A stretch of DNA of 46,711 nt from a virus: IMG/VR virus record IMGVR_UViG_3300014325_000020, positions 1 through 46,711 of that record. One strand, 5' to 3'. Positions 1 through 7,262 of the stretch are shown here, in pieces. A program made the translations under genes and the position numbers. A model generated the notes under the pieces. The model ran no database searches, had not been told where the DNA came from, and saw only the letters and a program-made list of their open reading frames with translations. The first letter of the stretch is position 1. Each line of letters begins with the position of its first letter.

Positions 1-78
1 ACAGTGGCACCGCGACCGCTGGGTACAGTGGCACCGCGACCGCTGGGTACAGGGGCACCGCGACCGCTGGGTACAGGG
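1..78 (+). repeat. 24-bp tandem repeat, left part
   Basis: Three units of a 24-bp repeat built around GGCACCGCGACCGCTGGG, varying only in the TAC/GAC and AGT/AGG codons. The period is exactly eight codons, so unit gain or loss never shifts the frame. This is the continuation of the array at 46561-46711. The total copy number in the real genome cannot be known from this contig, because assembly broke inside the array. Confidence 0.9.
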
Positions 79-212
79 GCGAAATCCGTGTTCGTTGGTG
101 GGATGAGAAAAACCAGCGATATCGCACGGTCATCGGCTATGTTGGCGAAGACGGGATCGAGGCTAACGTCGCATACAAGCTTGACCACAACCACAAGCTG
201 GTTAAAGCATGA
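1..212 (+). CDS. C-terminal part of DUF7666-like octapeptide-repeat protein (gene split by contig ends)
   Basis: This is the end of the gene that begins at 46149. Read with codons starting at position 3, it gives three GTATAG-Y-[S/R] octapeptides followed by a unique 43-residue tail rich in charged and aromatic residues (starting GEIRVRWWDEKNQ), with TGA at 210-212. The frame is continuous with the right-hand part if the two contig ends overlap by the shared ACAG. The stop overlaps the ATG of the next gene (209), so the two are translationally coupled. The tail has no motif I recognise. The other frame through these bases is a repeat-generated shadow. The function of the whole protein is unknown. 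Confidence 0.85.
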   Translation, partial: SGTATAGYSGTATAGYRGTATAGYRGEIRVRWWDEKNQRYRTVIGYVGEDGIEANVAYKLDHNHKLVKA

Positions 213-433
213 AATTCCAATCCTGGCAACTCATCCCCGGCTCGTGGAACGACCCGAAGACCGGCGAGAAGATCGACGGCAGCATCGGACTGTCGCGGGC
301 TGAGACGGTGGAAGCGAAGACCGTTCGTGATGCGATGCGACTGCTTCGCTCCCCGTTTAACCCGTCGCCCATTGTGACAGTCGTTGGTGCCGATGCGTGG
401 GCGCATAACGCGGTGCAGAGACTTGTGCGATGA
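209..433 (+). CDS. Hypothetical small protein
   Basis: A 74-residue soluble protein starting MKFQSWQLIPGSW. The ATG overlaps the TGA of the repeat protein upstream, and its own stop overlaps the ATG at 430, so it is the second gene of a tightly coupled early operon. It has an aromatic N-terminus and a basic C-terminal half. I see no membrane segment, zinc motif or recognisable family. Coding status rests on perfect ATGA-type packing on both sides. An early host-takeover role is possible but is only inferred from position. Confidence 0.7.
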   Translation: MKFQSWQLIPGSWNDPKTGEKIDGSIGLSRAETVEAKTVRDAMRLLRSPFNPSPIVTVVGADAWAHNAVQRLVR

Positions 434-633
434 ACTGCGTTACCGACGACTGGCCCGAATCGGTGCGCCGCGCTGTTAACGATCACGACGTTGCAGACGC
501 AGTTGACTTGATCGGTTGCGAGGAATTGCTAACTGACGCCGAAAAAGCGTTGATGGAGCGAATCGAGCGGACGGCCATTTGGTGCTGTGCGTCTCGTTTG
601 GTTCGAGAAGGGAGAGATCATGACAATGAATAA
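430..633 (+). CDS. Hypothetical small acidic protein
   Basis: A 67-residue protein rich in Asp and Glu (MNCVTDDWPESVRRAVNDHD...). It is coupled to the preceding gene by a 4-nt overlap, and the next gene starts inside its 3' end at 620. It is predicted helical and soluble. It has three cysteines but not in a metal-binding spacing. I do not recognise a family. The acidic character and early position would suit a small host-modulating protein, but nothing in the sequence shows it. Confidence 0.65.
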   Translation: MNCVTDDWPESVRRAVNDHDVADAVDLIGCEELLTDAEKALMERIERTAIWCCASRLVREGRDHDNE

Positions 634-880
634 CCACCCCAGCCATACAGCCATGCTTGAAGGCCGCCTCCTCACCATGCGCCAGGAGGTCAGACGCGCA
701 GTTGGCGAAGTTCGCGCCGCACTCGGCGAGCTGGACAAAATCGACGCCGAACTGTCGCGTTCGCTGATCGGTATCCGTGCCATCGAGGGCGACATGCAGG
801 CGCTTGGCCGGCGCAAGAGCGATCCCGAGGTGTCGATTCCGCTGACGGATGCGGCGCGGGCGATTTTGGAGGCGAAATAA
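620..880 (+). CDS. Hypothetical coiled-coil protein
   Basis: An 86-residue protein; ATG at 620 is preceded by AAGGGAG about five bases upstream, which is why I prefer it to the upstream in-frame codon at 587. Residues 10-60 form a long amphipathic helix with heptad-like Leu/Ile/Val (LEGRLLTMRQEVRRAVGEV...). The C-terminus ends in a small helical segment. Its stop overlaps the start of the exonuclease gene (880) by one base. A position directly ahead of the recombination exonuclease suggests co-expression. It could be a partner of that enzyme, but there is no motif to support this. Confidence 0.7.
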   Translation: MTMNNHPSHTAMLEGRLLTMRQEVRRAVGEVRAALGELDKIDAELSRSLIGIRAIEGDMQALGRRKSDPEVSIPLTDAARAILEAK

Positions 881-1812
881 TGCAACCAGGCCTCTACAGC
901 TCCGCTCAAATCCCGATGGCCGGCTATCTGGCCGATGCATTGTGCGATGTACCATCCCTGTCGTCGGGAGCCGCACATCGGATCATCCATCGGTCGCCCT
1001 ATCATGCATGGTTCGAACACCCCCGCCTCGGTGCTGGGCGCAAGGAAAATACCGACGCCACGGACACCGGTTCGCTTGCGCATGAAATGCTTTTAGGCGG
1101 CGATGGAAAAATCTGCATCATCAAGCCAGAAGACTACCGTTCGAAGCCATCGAAGGAGGAGCCACTCGGCGGTATTCCGAAGGGCTGGACGAACAACGCA
1201 ATCCGTGATGCGCGGGATCAGGCGCGCTCGAATGGACTACTCCCAGTCTTGCCGTGGGATATTGCCGATGCCTTGCGAATGGCTCAAAAGGCTCGTGAGT
1301 TCATCTCGACGACCGAGATAGCTGGCGTTCTGGACGATGGGCAAGGCGAGGCAACGGTGATTCACCAGGAGGGTGACACGTGGTTTCGGTCGCGTCCCGA
1401 CTGGATCAATCCGAAAATGCGTGTGGTGCTGCACTACAAAACAACCAAGGCCAGCGCGAATCCGGAACCATTCATTCGCGGCGTTATGAATTCGTTCGGC
1501 TATGACATGGCCCTCGCGTTCTACCGGCGCTGCTGGGAATCGATCGGTGACGAATACCGCGACTGGCAGCACCTAATCCTCGCCCAGGAGCATGAAGCCC
1601 CCTACGCGTGCTCTCTGATCGGACTATCGCCTGTGTCATGGGCGATTGCCGAGGAGAAAGTGCAGCGCGCCGTGACGATCTGGCAACGATGCATGAAAAC
1701 GGGTATTTGGCCGGCGTATTCGTCGGCAATCCACTACGCAGAGCCCTCGGCATGGCAACTCGCTCAAGCGGAAGAACAACTCGCGCGTGACGCGCAGGAG
1801 AACGAAGAGTGA
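880..1812 (+). CDS. RecE-like PD-(D/E)XK exonuclease (DUF3799-type)
   Basis: A 310-residue putative exodeoxyribonuclease of the phage recombination type. Enzymes of this family resect 5' strands of double-stranded ends so that an annealing or RecA-like partner can act. The sequence shows the family pattern: an N-terminal helical part with GSLAHEMLL near residues 65-73, then a beta-core with SRPDW, HYKTTK and a helix containing GYDMALAFYRR. The PD of SRPDW and the K of HYKTT fit the PD-(D/E)XK core, but the residue two before the lysine is His rather than Asp or Glu. The Sak4-like ATPase follows one gene later at 2096, forming a typical phage recombination pair. An alternative reading is a Cas4-like nuclease, but there is no cysteine cluster. 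Confidence 0.8.
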   Translation: MQPGLYSSAQIPMAGYLADALCDVPSLSSGAAHRIIHRSPYHAWFEHPRLGAGRKENTDATDTGSLAHEMLLGGDGKICIIKPEDYRSKPSKEEPLGGIPKGWTNNAIRDARDQARSNGLLPVLPWDIADALRMAQKAREFISTTEIAGVLDDGQGEATVIHQEGDTWFRSRPDWINPKMRVVLHYKTTKASANPEPFIRGVMNSFGYDMALAFYRRCWESIGDEYRDWQHLILAQEHEAPYACSLIGLSPVSWAIAEEKVQRAVTIWQRCMKTGIWPAYSSAIHYAEPSAWQLAQAEEQLARDAQENEE

Positions 1813-2093
1813 CTACCGACTACGCAAGCCCTGTACAGCCCGGCAAACCAATCGTCGTGGGCCAAGCCGCCATCCTCTGGGGCGATGCATTCCTGCACCC
1901 GGATCGCGGATTCATCGATGGCGGCTGGATTCTCCCTGGCTGTGTTCGCACAACGAACGCCGAACACGCTTCTCGCGTGTGTCGTGAGCTGAACGAAGCA
2001 ATCAAGGCGACGGCGACCGCAAAACTATCCCGCAACAAGCCCGAAAACATCGGCGAAATCATCCGCCAGCAAATGATGAAGCGGGAGGGCTGA
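1809..2093 (+). CDS. Hypothetical protein between exonuclease and ATPase
   Basis: A 94-residue protein. The start is a GTG whose last bases form the TGA of the exonuclease gene. The central WILPGCVRTTN reads like a beta-strand pair, and the C-terminal half is a basic amphipathic helix rich in Ala, Lys and Glu. It is sandwiched between the exonuclease and the RecA-fold ATPase in one transcription unit, so a recombination accessory is plausible. No OB-fold SSB signature or acidic tail is visible, so I do not call it an SSB. Confidence 0.7.
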   Translation: MTTDYASPVQPGKPIVVGQAAILWGDAFLHPDRGFIDGGWILPGCVRTTNAEHASRVCRELNEAIKATATAKLSRNKPENIGEIIRQQMMKREG

Positions 2094-2095
2094 CT

Positions 2096-3082
2096 ATGCC
2101 CATTTCATTTCGCCCTGCCACGCGCGCAAATGTCGGTATTCTCGTCGGACTGTCCGGCCCCTCTGGTGGCGGTAAGACCATGAGTGCCATGCGAATGGCG
2201 CAGGGTATCGTGGGAAGAGAAGGGCGTTTTGCCGTAGTCGATACCGAAAAAGGTCGCGCCCTCCACTACGCCCCGCAGGCTGGAGAAGAGCCCGACTTCA
2301 CTTCGACTTTCCGGTTCGATCACGCAGAGATGGACGCGCCATTCCATCCAGCCGCCTACGCCGAGGCCATCCAGTCAGCCGACGCGGCGGGCTATAAGGT
2401 CATCGTCGTGGACAGCATGTCGCACGAGTGGGCAGGCGATGGTGGCATTCTGGATTGGCAGGAAATGGAACTCGACCGAATGGCCGGCGATGACTGGAAA
2501 AAGCGTGAGTCATGCAAGATGGCCGCGTGGATCAAGCCGAAGATGGCACACAAGCAAATGATGCAGAAGCTATTGCAGGTACGCGCGAACCTGATCCTGT
2601 GCTTTCGTGCCGAGCCAAAAATCGAGATGATTCGGGAGAACGGCAAAACAGTGATCGTGCCGAAGCAGTCTCTCACCGGACTGGAGGGCTATATCCCAGT
2701 CTGTGAGAAGTCCCTGCCATTTGAGCTGACTGCTTCGTTCCTCGTGACACCCGACGCACCAGGCATGCCAAAGCCGATCAAGCTTCAAGAGCAGCACCGC
2801 GCCCTGTTCCCACTGAATCAGCCAATCGACGAAGAGTCGGGCCGAAAAATCGCAGCATGGGGATCGGGTGTAGTGAAAACCCCTATACAACACCTAACAG
2901 ACGCACATACAATTGCGATACAGGCTGCGGAAACGGTCGAGGCGCTGAAAGAAGCATTCACCGTTGCGCAGTCCGAGGCGAGGGCAGCGAAAGACGCTGG
3001 TCGACTTGCTAGGTACGTTCAGTTGAAGGAAGAACGGAAGACCGCGTTGGAGAATCCGCCGGATGTACCCGAACCCGCCTGA
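2096..3082 (+). CDS. Sak4-like RecA-fold ATPase (phage recombination)
   Basis: A 328-residue P-loop ATPase. The Walker A motif is GPSGGGKT at residues 21-28. A second conserved patch is VVDTEKGRA near 47-55. The Walker B region is VIVVDSMSHEW at 102-112. This order and the short N-terminus match the AAA_24/Sak4 group of phage single-strand annealing ATPases, which have only the RecA core. The C-terminal 100 residues are helical and charged, perhaps for DNA or partner binding. Together with the RecE-like exonuclease at 880 it would form a two-component recombinase used for repair, replication restart or mosaic exchange. An unrelated AAA_24 role cannot be excluded, but the neighbourhood supports recombination. 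Confidence 0.8.
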   Translation: MPISFRPATRANVGILVGLSGPSGGGKTMSAMRMAQGIVGREGRFAVVDTEKGRALHYAPQAGEEPDFTSTFRFDHAEMDAPFHPAAYAEAIQSADAAGYKVIVVDSMSHEWAGDGGILDWQEMELDRMAGDDWKKRESCKMAAWIKPKMAHKQMMQKLLQVRANLILCFRAEPKIEMIRENGKTVIVPKQSLTGLEGYIPVCEKSLPFELTASFLVTPDAPGMPKPIKLQEQHRALFPLNQPIDEESGRKIAAWGSGVVKTPIQHLTDAHTIAIQAAETVEALKEAFTVAQSEARAAKDAGRLARYVQLKEERKTALENPPDVPEPA

Positions 3083-3115
3083 TCCCCTGATCCCCTAAAC
3101 CTACTGGAGAACGAG

Positions 3116-3292
3116 ATGACGAAAGAGCAACTGATCGAGAACGCCGAGAAGATGGCGCGCAAGTACGCGGATCGCTTGGTCGAGAAGTACGTGGCAGGCG
3201 TCACCAAGTACGCAGACGACTACATCACCGATGGCAACGATGCCGATGACGACGACTTCTTCGCATGGGTCGAAGGTTACGACTGGAGCTAG
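3116..3292 (+). CDS. Hypothetical small acidic protein
   Basis: A 58-residue protein (MTKEQLIENAEKMARKYADR...) with a helical first half and a very acidic stretch (DGNDADDDDFF) before an aromatic C-terminus. A clear GGAGA site lies five bases before the ATG. It sits alone in the gap between the ATPase and the gene at 3338, on the same strand. The acidic tail ending in aromatic residues could mimic DNA or bind a basic partner; that is inference only. Confidence 0.7.
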   Translation: MTKEQLIENAEKMARKYADRLVEKYVAGVTKYADDYITDGNDADDDDFFAWVEGYDWS

Positions 3293-3337
3293 CCCGCTGA
3301 TCCCCAAGCCCCACAGACATTAGTAGGAGAAATTGAG

Positions 3338-3670
3338 ATGAGCGAGAAGTCCGATAACGCCAGCGGGGCGGGGCTGGAGACCCACGCGTGGGCGATCTTC
3401 AATAGCCTGACCGGTCAACTCCTCTCGGTGGACTGCCGCCAGAACAAGCCCAGCGCCGATGACCGTTGGCAAGCCCTCGTCCGCCGCACCGACGCCTCGC
3501 GACTCCTTGCAGAGAAGGAGGGGGAATTGCAGAGGCTGATGGAGCATCTCAAGGCCGTCCTGTCGCTGCCCATCATCCGCAACGAATTCGGCTACCTCAA
3601 CAAGGGGATTGGCGTCGCAACTCCGATGGGCCGAACGCTGCTTGCTGCTCGCGCCGCCATCAAGCCCTGA
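3338..3670 (+). CDS. Hypothetical protein
   Basis: A 110-residue protein preceded by TAGGAGAAA, a good ribosome site. An N-terminal segment of beta character (HAWAIFNSLTGQLLSVDCRQ) is followed by a helical region (ASRLLAEKEGELQRLMEHL) and a small C-terminal domain. It resembles short, family-poor proteins in the early regions of other proteobacterial phages. There are no zinc, nuclease or membrane signatures. Confidence 0.7.
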   Translation: MSEKSDNASGAGLETHAWAIFNSLTGQLLSVDCRQNKPSADDRWQALVRRTDASRLLAEKEGELQRLMEHLKAVLSLPIIRNEFGYLNKGIGVATPMGRTLLAARAAIKP

Positions 3671-3680
3671 AGGAAACACC

Positions 3681-4559
3681 ATGACCGAAGAAACATTCCT
3701 GCTGTTCCGCCGACGGTCTGCCCGAGACCTTTGGGAACAGGCGCCAATCGAGTGCCAAACCACATGCCAAGAGCCCGGCTGGGAGTATCGCTACTTCTTT
3801 TCCGACTGCGCCCGCCAGGCTCCTGCCCCCGTCGAAGTGTCGGAACTCGTGAAAGAGGCGAAGCGATACGGGCGCCGAAAGTGGTACGACCTGATGGATG
3901 AGCGGATCGACCGTCTCGCCTCCATGGCCTCCACCCCGGCGAATGGGCGTGAGCCGACGGACGATCAGTTTCGTGAAGCGATCGGCGCATACCTGAGGCA
4001 CCCGGGCGACGAGTTGGCTAGTTGGCGCGCGGCCTGGGCTGTCCTGGCTGTCAATGCCACCCCAGCGACCGAGGGCGAGGCGGTGCTGGAATACAGCGCA
4101 GAGGACGTCGTCAAGGCAGAGAGCGATGGCTTCATGAAAGGCTATGCCGCAGCCGAGAAGCGCGCCGCCCCCCTCGAGGCCGAGGCGCAGAAGCGCAGCA
4201 GGGCCATCGTCAACTACGGCACTGGTGACGATCCGAAGTGGGCTCCCGAGGCCGAGGCGCAGAAGGCGTCGGACGACCGCTATGGTCGTTGCAGTCAATG
4301 CGGGATTGTGAAGACGATGACGATCCCCGGAAATTGCGTGCGACAAGCGTGCCCATTGAAGAAGGCCGAGGCGCAGAAGGCGGTGGCCCCGAAGCTGCCA
4401 GACGTTTCCGAACTGCTGGTCTGGGCGGTAACCGACGAGCTGTTCGGCATGTCCAAGATCATGGACGCCGACCTGCAGGACGCGCTCGTGAAGTACTCGA
4501 AGCGCATCCTGGCCCTCGCCCCCACCAGCAGCGCGAGCACGGAAGCGGTGAAGAAATGA
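3681..4559 (+). CDS. Hypothetical modular protein with repeated EAEAQK linkers
   Basis: A 292-residue protein starting at the ATG at 3681 behind AAGGAAA. It looks assembled from short modules separated by the same linker: (E/K)AEAQK occurs three times, encoded by nearly identical 17-18 bp stretches at 4176, 4248 and 4362. Between the second and third linker lies a small cysteine module, CSQCGIV...NC...C, which may bind zinc. The last module is helical. The in-frame codons upstream of 3681 overlap the previous gene and lack a ribosome site. The ATGA overlap at its end couples it to the next gene. The function is unknown; DNA or RNA binding by the cysteine module is possible. Confidence 0.75.
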   Translation: MTEETFLLFRRRSARDLWEQAPIECQTTCQEPGWEYRYFFSDCARQAPAPVEVSELVKEAKRYGRRKWYDLMDERIDRLASMASTPANGREPTDDQFREAIGAYLRHPGDELASWRAAWAVLAVNATPATEGEAVLEYSAEDVVKAESDGFMKGYAAAEKRAAPLEAEAQKRSRAIVNYGTGDDPKWAPEAEAQKASDDRYGRCSQCGIVKTMTIPGNCVRQACPLKKAEAQKAVAPKLPDVSELLVWAVTDELFGMSKIMDADLQDALVKYSKRILALAPTSSASTEAVKK

Positions 4560-4840
4560 AGCCGCGCCGCGTAACCCTGGCCCTCGGCCGCTCTCAGCTT
4601 GAGGCCGCGTTTCACATCCCCGAGAACGTCCTCGACGCTGGCCGAGTCACAGACTATGAACTCGCGGCATGTCGACTTTTTCTGGCGTGGCAAGGCCATT
4701 GTCCGGAGCGTCGGCCCGTGTGTGAAGTCGAGGGCCTGCCGGAGGAATCGGCGGCACTGAACAAGGCACTGTTCCGCTCGCCTCGGCCTGCCCGCGCTCT
4801 CGCCAAGAAGAACGGCTGGCGGCTGGGAGGGGCGGAATGA
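4556..4840 (+). CDS. Hypothetical small basic protein
   Basis: A 94-residue, Arg- and Ala-rich protein (MKPRRVTLALGRSQLEAAF). Its ATG overlaps the upstream TGA and its stop overlaps the ATG at 4837. An N-terminal strand-helix unit precedes a helical middle and a basic tail. Start choice is decided by the ATGA overlap; a longer reading of the same frame would lie inside the neighbour. No known family is recognised. Confidence 0.7.
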   Translation: MKPRRVTLALGRSQLEAAFHIPENVLDAGRVTDYELAACRLFLAWQGHCPERRPVCEVEGLPEESAALNKALFRSPRPARALAKKNGWRLGGAE

Positions 4841-5073
4841 TCGCTGGCACGTACACGCTTGACCTGTATTGCGAGAACAAGGATCCGGCAGCGCGAACGA
4901 TGATCGACAACTTCGGTCATCGGCACGGCGAGTTTCCGCACCAGTACACGGGCGAGATGGGAAGCGATTGCCGTGCTCGTGCGAGGCGCGCCGGATGGAA
5001 GTTGAACCTCAAGACCGGCGAGGCATGGTGTCCGAAATGCAGCGGAAAGTTGGGAGGGGCAGACCATGGCTGA
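4837..5073 (+). CDS. Hypothetical protein with C-terminal CxxC
   Basis: A 78-residue protein with one CPKC knuckle near the C-terminus (EAWCPKCSGKLG) and two further cysteines upstream that could complete a metal site. It is coupled on both sides: its ATG overlaps the previous stop and the next ATG (5066) lies inside its last codons. It may be a small zinc-ribbon-like nucleic-acid or protein binder. The family was not recognised. Confidence 0.7.
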   Translation: MIAGTYTLDLYCENKDPAARTMIDNFGHRHGEFPHQYTGEMGSDCRARARRAGWKLNLKTGEAWCPKCSGKLGGADHG

Positions 5074-5245
5074 TCAACCTGGGTTCATCGGCCAAATCGA
5101 AGCGGCCAAGCGCGACATTCGAAAGCTGAAGAAGTCGACGCCCTACATCTTCAACGAATGGCAGCGCCTGGAGAACGCCAAGCGCAAGTTCGCTGAGGCT
5201 GAGTGTGAACTCAAGGCCGCTCGCAAAGCATGGAAGGAGTTCTAA
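5066..5245 (+). CDS. Hypothetical small helical protein
   Basis: A 59-residue protein (MADQPGFIGQIEAAKRDIRK...), almost wholly charged amphipathic helix, consistent with a short coiled-coil hairpin. The ATG at 5066 overlaps the end of the previous gene and is preceded by GGGAGGGGC. The stop at 5243-5245 lies two bases before the next ATG, and the next gene's ribosome site (AAGGAG) is within its last codons. The function is unknown. Confidence 0.7.
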   Translation: MADQPGFIGQIEAAKRDIRKLKKSTPYIFNEWQRLENAKRKFAEAECELKAARKAWKEF

Positions 5246-5247
5246 TC

Positions 5248-5748
5248 ATGGCTGATCCGCGCTGCCTTGAGTTCTGGCATGGAGACCGCAAGGTCACGAT
5301 GTACCCGGACGCGTGCGACGGTGACGAGCCGGTGTTGCTGAAGGTCTGGGGGCCGAACATCCACGACGAGATGGAAAGCATCCCGCTGACCGACACGAAC
5401 GCTGTTCGGGCTGCATTCGACTGGCTCTACGCCCCCGCCCAGGCAGCGCTGGAGCAAGCGAGGGCCGAGTCTGAGATGTGGCACGACCGAGCAACAGAAG
5501 CTCAGGCCGAGCGGGATGCGGCTCGGGAAGAGGTCGAGCGGCTTCGGGTGGCTGCCGAGCGCTATCGAGTCCTGAGGAACGACACGGCGACAGAGTTTGG
5601 CGAGCCGTGGGCAATAACTCGATATGCGCCTGGTGACGAGCGCAATTCTGACGGTGGAACATGCCCGCTGATCGGTGAAGAGTTGGATGCCGCTTGCGAT
5701 GCATTGATTGCGTTGCTGTCCCCGACCACCGGGAAGGAGCAGATGTGA
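5248..5748 (+). CDS. Hypothetical protein, coiled-coil C-terminal half
   Basis: A 166-residue protein. ATG 5248 is chosen over the in-frame ATG at 5230 because AAGGAG sits about eight bases before it. The first 70 residues look like a small beta-rich domain (CLEFWHGDRKVTMYP). Residues 70-115 are a long coiled coil (QAALEQARAESEMWHDRATE...). The C-terminal part ends in a helical cap. This layout is common in unassigned early phage proteins. The function is unknown. Confidence 0.72.
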   Translation: MADPRCLEFWHGDRKVTMYPDACDGDEPVLLKVWGPNIHDEMESIPLTDTNAVRAAFDWLYAPAQAALEQARAESEMWHDRATEAQAERDAAREEVERLRVAAERYRVLRNDTATEFGEPWAITRYAPGDERNSDGGTCPLIGEELDAACDALIALLSPTTGKEQM

Positions 5749-5903
5749 GCATGCGACAACGCAAGCGCCATCACAACCAAAAGTGGCGATATCTGCTGGT
5801 GCACGATTTCTGGCGCGGCATGGATGGCTGGGGATTCGAAGATGAGTGGCTGTCTAAGACGTACACCGACGTTGACGAGCTGATGCGCGATCTACTGGAG
5901 TAA
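5745..5903 (+). CDS. Hypothetical small protein
   Basis: About 52 residues, basic at the N-terminus (RQRKRHHNQKWRY) and acidic at the C-terminus. I favour the GTG start at 5745 because it overlaps the upstream stop and has GGAAGGA six bases before it. The ATG at 5751 is the alternative and removes only two residues. Aromatic residues (WRYLLVHDFWRGMDGWGF) suggest a compact fold. The function is unknown. Confidence 0.6.
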   Translation: MSMRQRKRHHNQKWRYLLVHDFWRGMDGWGFEDEWLSKTYTDVDELMRDLLE

Positions 5904-5910
5904 TCTCGCC

Positions 5911-6474
5911 ATGAATGAGTTCACGCGCAAGGCCATGGAGTTGGCCGACGAGATGGCCGTCCGCTGGCACGACAACCGAGTGCGCCACACGCCCGAGACC
6001 TTTCACGATCTGAACGTCTTCCGATACGCCCTCCTTGCTCACCTTGAAGGGGGTGAGCTGAAGCCGATCCTCGACATGATGCCGAAAGCGGAGTCGCGCG
6101 AGGCATGGTCATTCAGCTATCCCGCGGGCATGTCTGCCCAGGACGCGGCCAACGAACTCAGCGACTACGCGTTCTTGTTGGATCAAATCCCGAAGGTCTA
6201 TTGCCACATCACTGGTGGTCGGCTATCGAAGACGAACTACCACGCACACGCTGTCATCGGCGTGCACGACGAAGTTCGCCAAGAGGAAATAGATGAGGCC
6301 GTCAAAGAGGCGCTGGAGGAACGCGACGCCGAAGCCGCCGAAGTCACGGCCATTCTTCAAAGCCACCTCGGCGCATCCCGAGACAACCACGGACTCAGCG
6401 CCGAGTTCAAGGCGCTATGGGACAAGTGCCAACGGGTGATCGACTCCGCCACCCCTACTGAGGAATCCCCATGA
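5911..6474 (+). CDS. Hypothetical protein
   Basis: A 187-residue, mostly helical, acidic protein. The centre (KVYCHITGGRLSKTNYHAHAV) is beta-like and His-rich, and the C-terminal third is charged helix. Its stop overlaps the ATG at 6471. No catalytic motif can be assigned, and the isolated histidines are not in a metal-hydrolase pattern. It is one of the larger unassigned early genes. Confidence 0.72.
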   Translation: MNEFTRKAMELADEMAVRWHDNRVRHTPETFHDLNVFRYALLAHLEGGELKPILDMMPKAESREAWSFSYPAGMSAQDAANELSDYAFLLDQIPKVYCHITGGRLSKTNYHAHAVIGVHDEVRQEEIDEAVKEALEERDAEAAEVTAILQSHLGASRDNHGLSAEFKALWDKCQRVIDSATPTEESP

Positions 6475-6836
6475 CTGACACCGACCGCACGTTGCTTGAG
6501 AAGGCGGCACGCGCTGCTGGGTACGAGTTCGTTCGCCACTCGGAATGCGGCGATGGCGTCCTACTGGCCGGAATTCAGGACGCTTGGCGACCACTCGTCG
6601 ACGACGGCGACGTGCTGCGGCTGGCAGTGAAGCTGAATCTCGCGATATTCCCGAACGACTATCCGAAGGCTGACAAACCGTACGTCCTTGTCGAAGCCAG
6701 CGATCCCGGCCAGAGCCCTACGCATGCATCAGAGTTCCATGGCGACGACCAGATGGCCGCCACCCGTCGCGCCATCGTCAGGGCGGCGGCATCGCTAGGA
6801 GAACAGCATGACCAATACCCTGCAGAAGACTCTTGA
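6471..6836 (+). CDS. Hypothetical protein (DUF2591-like pattern)
   Basis: A 121-residue protein with a helical start (DRTLLEKAARAAGYEF), a short loop, DAWRPLVDDGDVLRLAVKLNLAI, and the ending TRRAIVRAAASLGE. This architecture resembles small phage proteins of the DUF2591 type, which typically read ...W.Pl.dd.dal.l...l...a.r.Ai..aaa..G. The identification is from pattern memory, and the biochemical role of that family is not known to me. It is coupled to its upstream neighbour; the next gene starts within its 3' end in another frame. Confidence 0.72.
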   Translation: MTDTDRTLLEKAARAAGYEFVRHSECGDGVLLAGIQDAWRPLVDDGDVLRLAVKLNLAIFPNDYPKADKPYVLVEASDPGQSPTHASEFHGDDQMAATRRAIVRAAASLGEQHDQYPAEDS

Positions 6837-7002
6837 GACGATGGGCTACCGTGCTGTCGTTCCTTGCCGCCGGTGCAAGCACTGCGACGTAGAAGAGGTT
6901 GCTTGCGGGAGCCAGTCCTTCATGACGATCCATACATGCCGCAAGGCTCGCGAACAGGTATCGCCCGACTGCACCTGCGATCACGCAAGGAGGAAAGCAT
7001 GA
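6808..7002 (+). CDS. Hypothetical cysteine-rich small protein
   Basis: A 64-residue protein with eight cysteines, including CRRCKHC and CTC, so metal binding is likely. The start ATG follows a CTAGGAGAAC site and overlaps the previous gene by 29 bases. The stop overlaps the next ATG. The pattern C-x2-C-x2-C...C...C...C-x-C...  suggests one or two small zinc knuckles. The function is unknown. Confidence 0.68.
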   Translation: MTNTLQKTLETMGYRAVVPCRRCKHCDVEEVACGSQSFMTIHTCRKAREQVSPDCTCDHARRKA

Positions 7003-7262
7003 CCAATAGCAAGACCAGGGACGAGGCATTCGAGGCGTGGTTTGCCCAGCAAAGAACAAGATTCACCAACGCACCTCTATCCGAAAAGACCAAGCGCCTG
7101 ATGGAACCGGCATACCTGGCTGGTCGCCGAGCAGCTCTCCTTGAGGCGGCGAAGGTGGCCTATGAGAAGGCTAACGAATGGCACGGCCATGACGGGAAAT
7201 ATGCGTGCGAGGATGTGGCCGCGGCGTTGAACGCTCTGGCGGACGAGGGGATGAAGCCGTGA
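6999..7262 (+). CDS. Hypothetical helical protein
   Basis: An 87-residue protein. ATG 6999 is preceded by AAGGAGGAAAG, the strongest ribosome site in this operon, and overlaps the upstream stop. The sequence reads as two or three amphipathic helices (DEAFEAWFAQQRTRF, LMEPAYLAGRRAALLEAAK). Short phage proteins of this kind with W...YLAGR..AL.EA.K are common in proteobacterial phages and uncharacterised. Confidence 0.75.
   Translation: MTNSKTRDEAFEAWFAQQRTRFTNAPLSEKTKRLMEPAYLAGRRAALLEAAKVAYEKANEWHGHDGKYACEDVAAALNALADEGMKP

Noticed and set aside
1-78. Repeats at the contig ends as a CRISPR array
   Set aside because: Units are directly adjacent without spacers and encode in-frame octapeptides.
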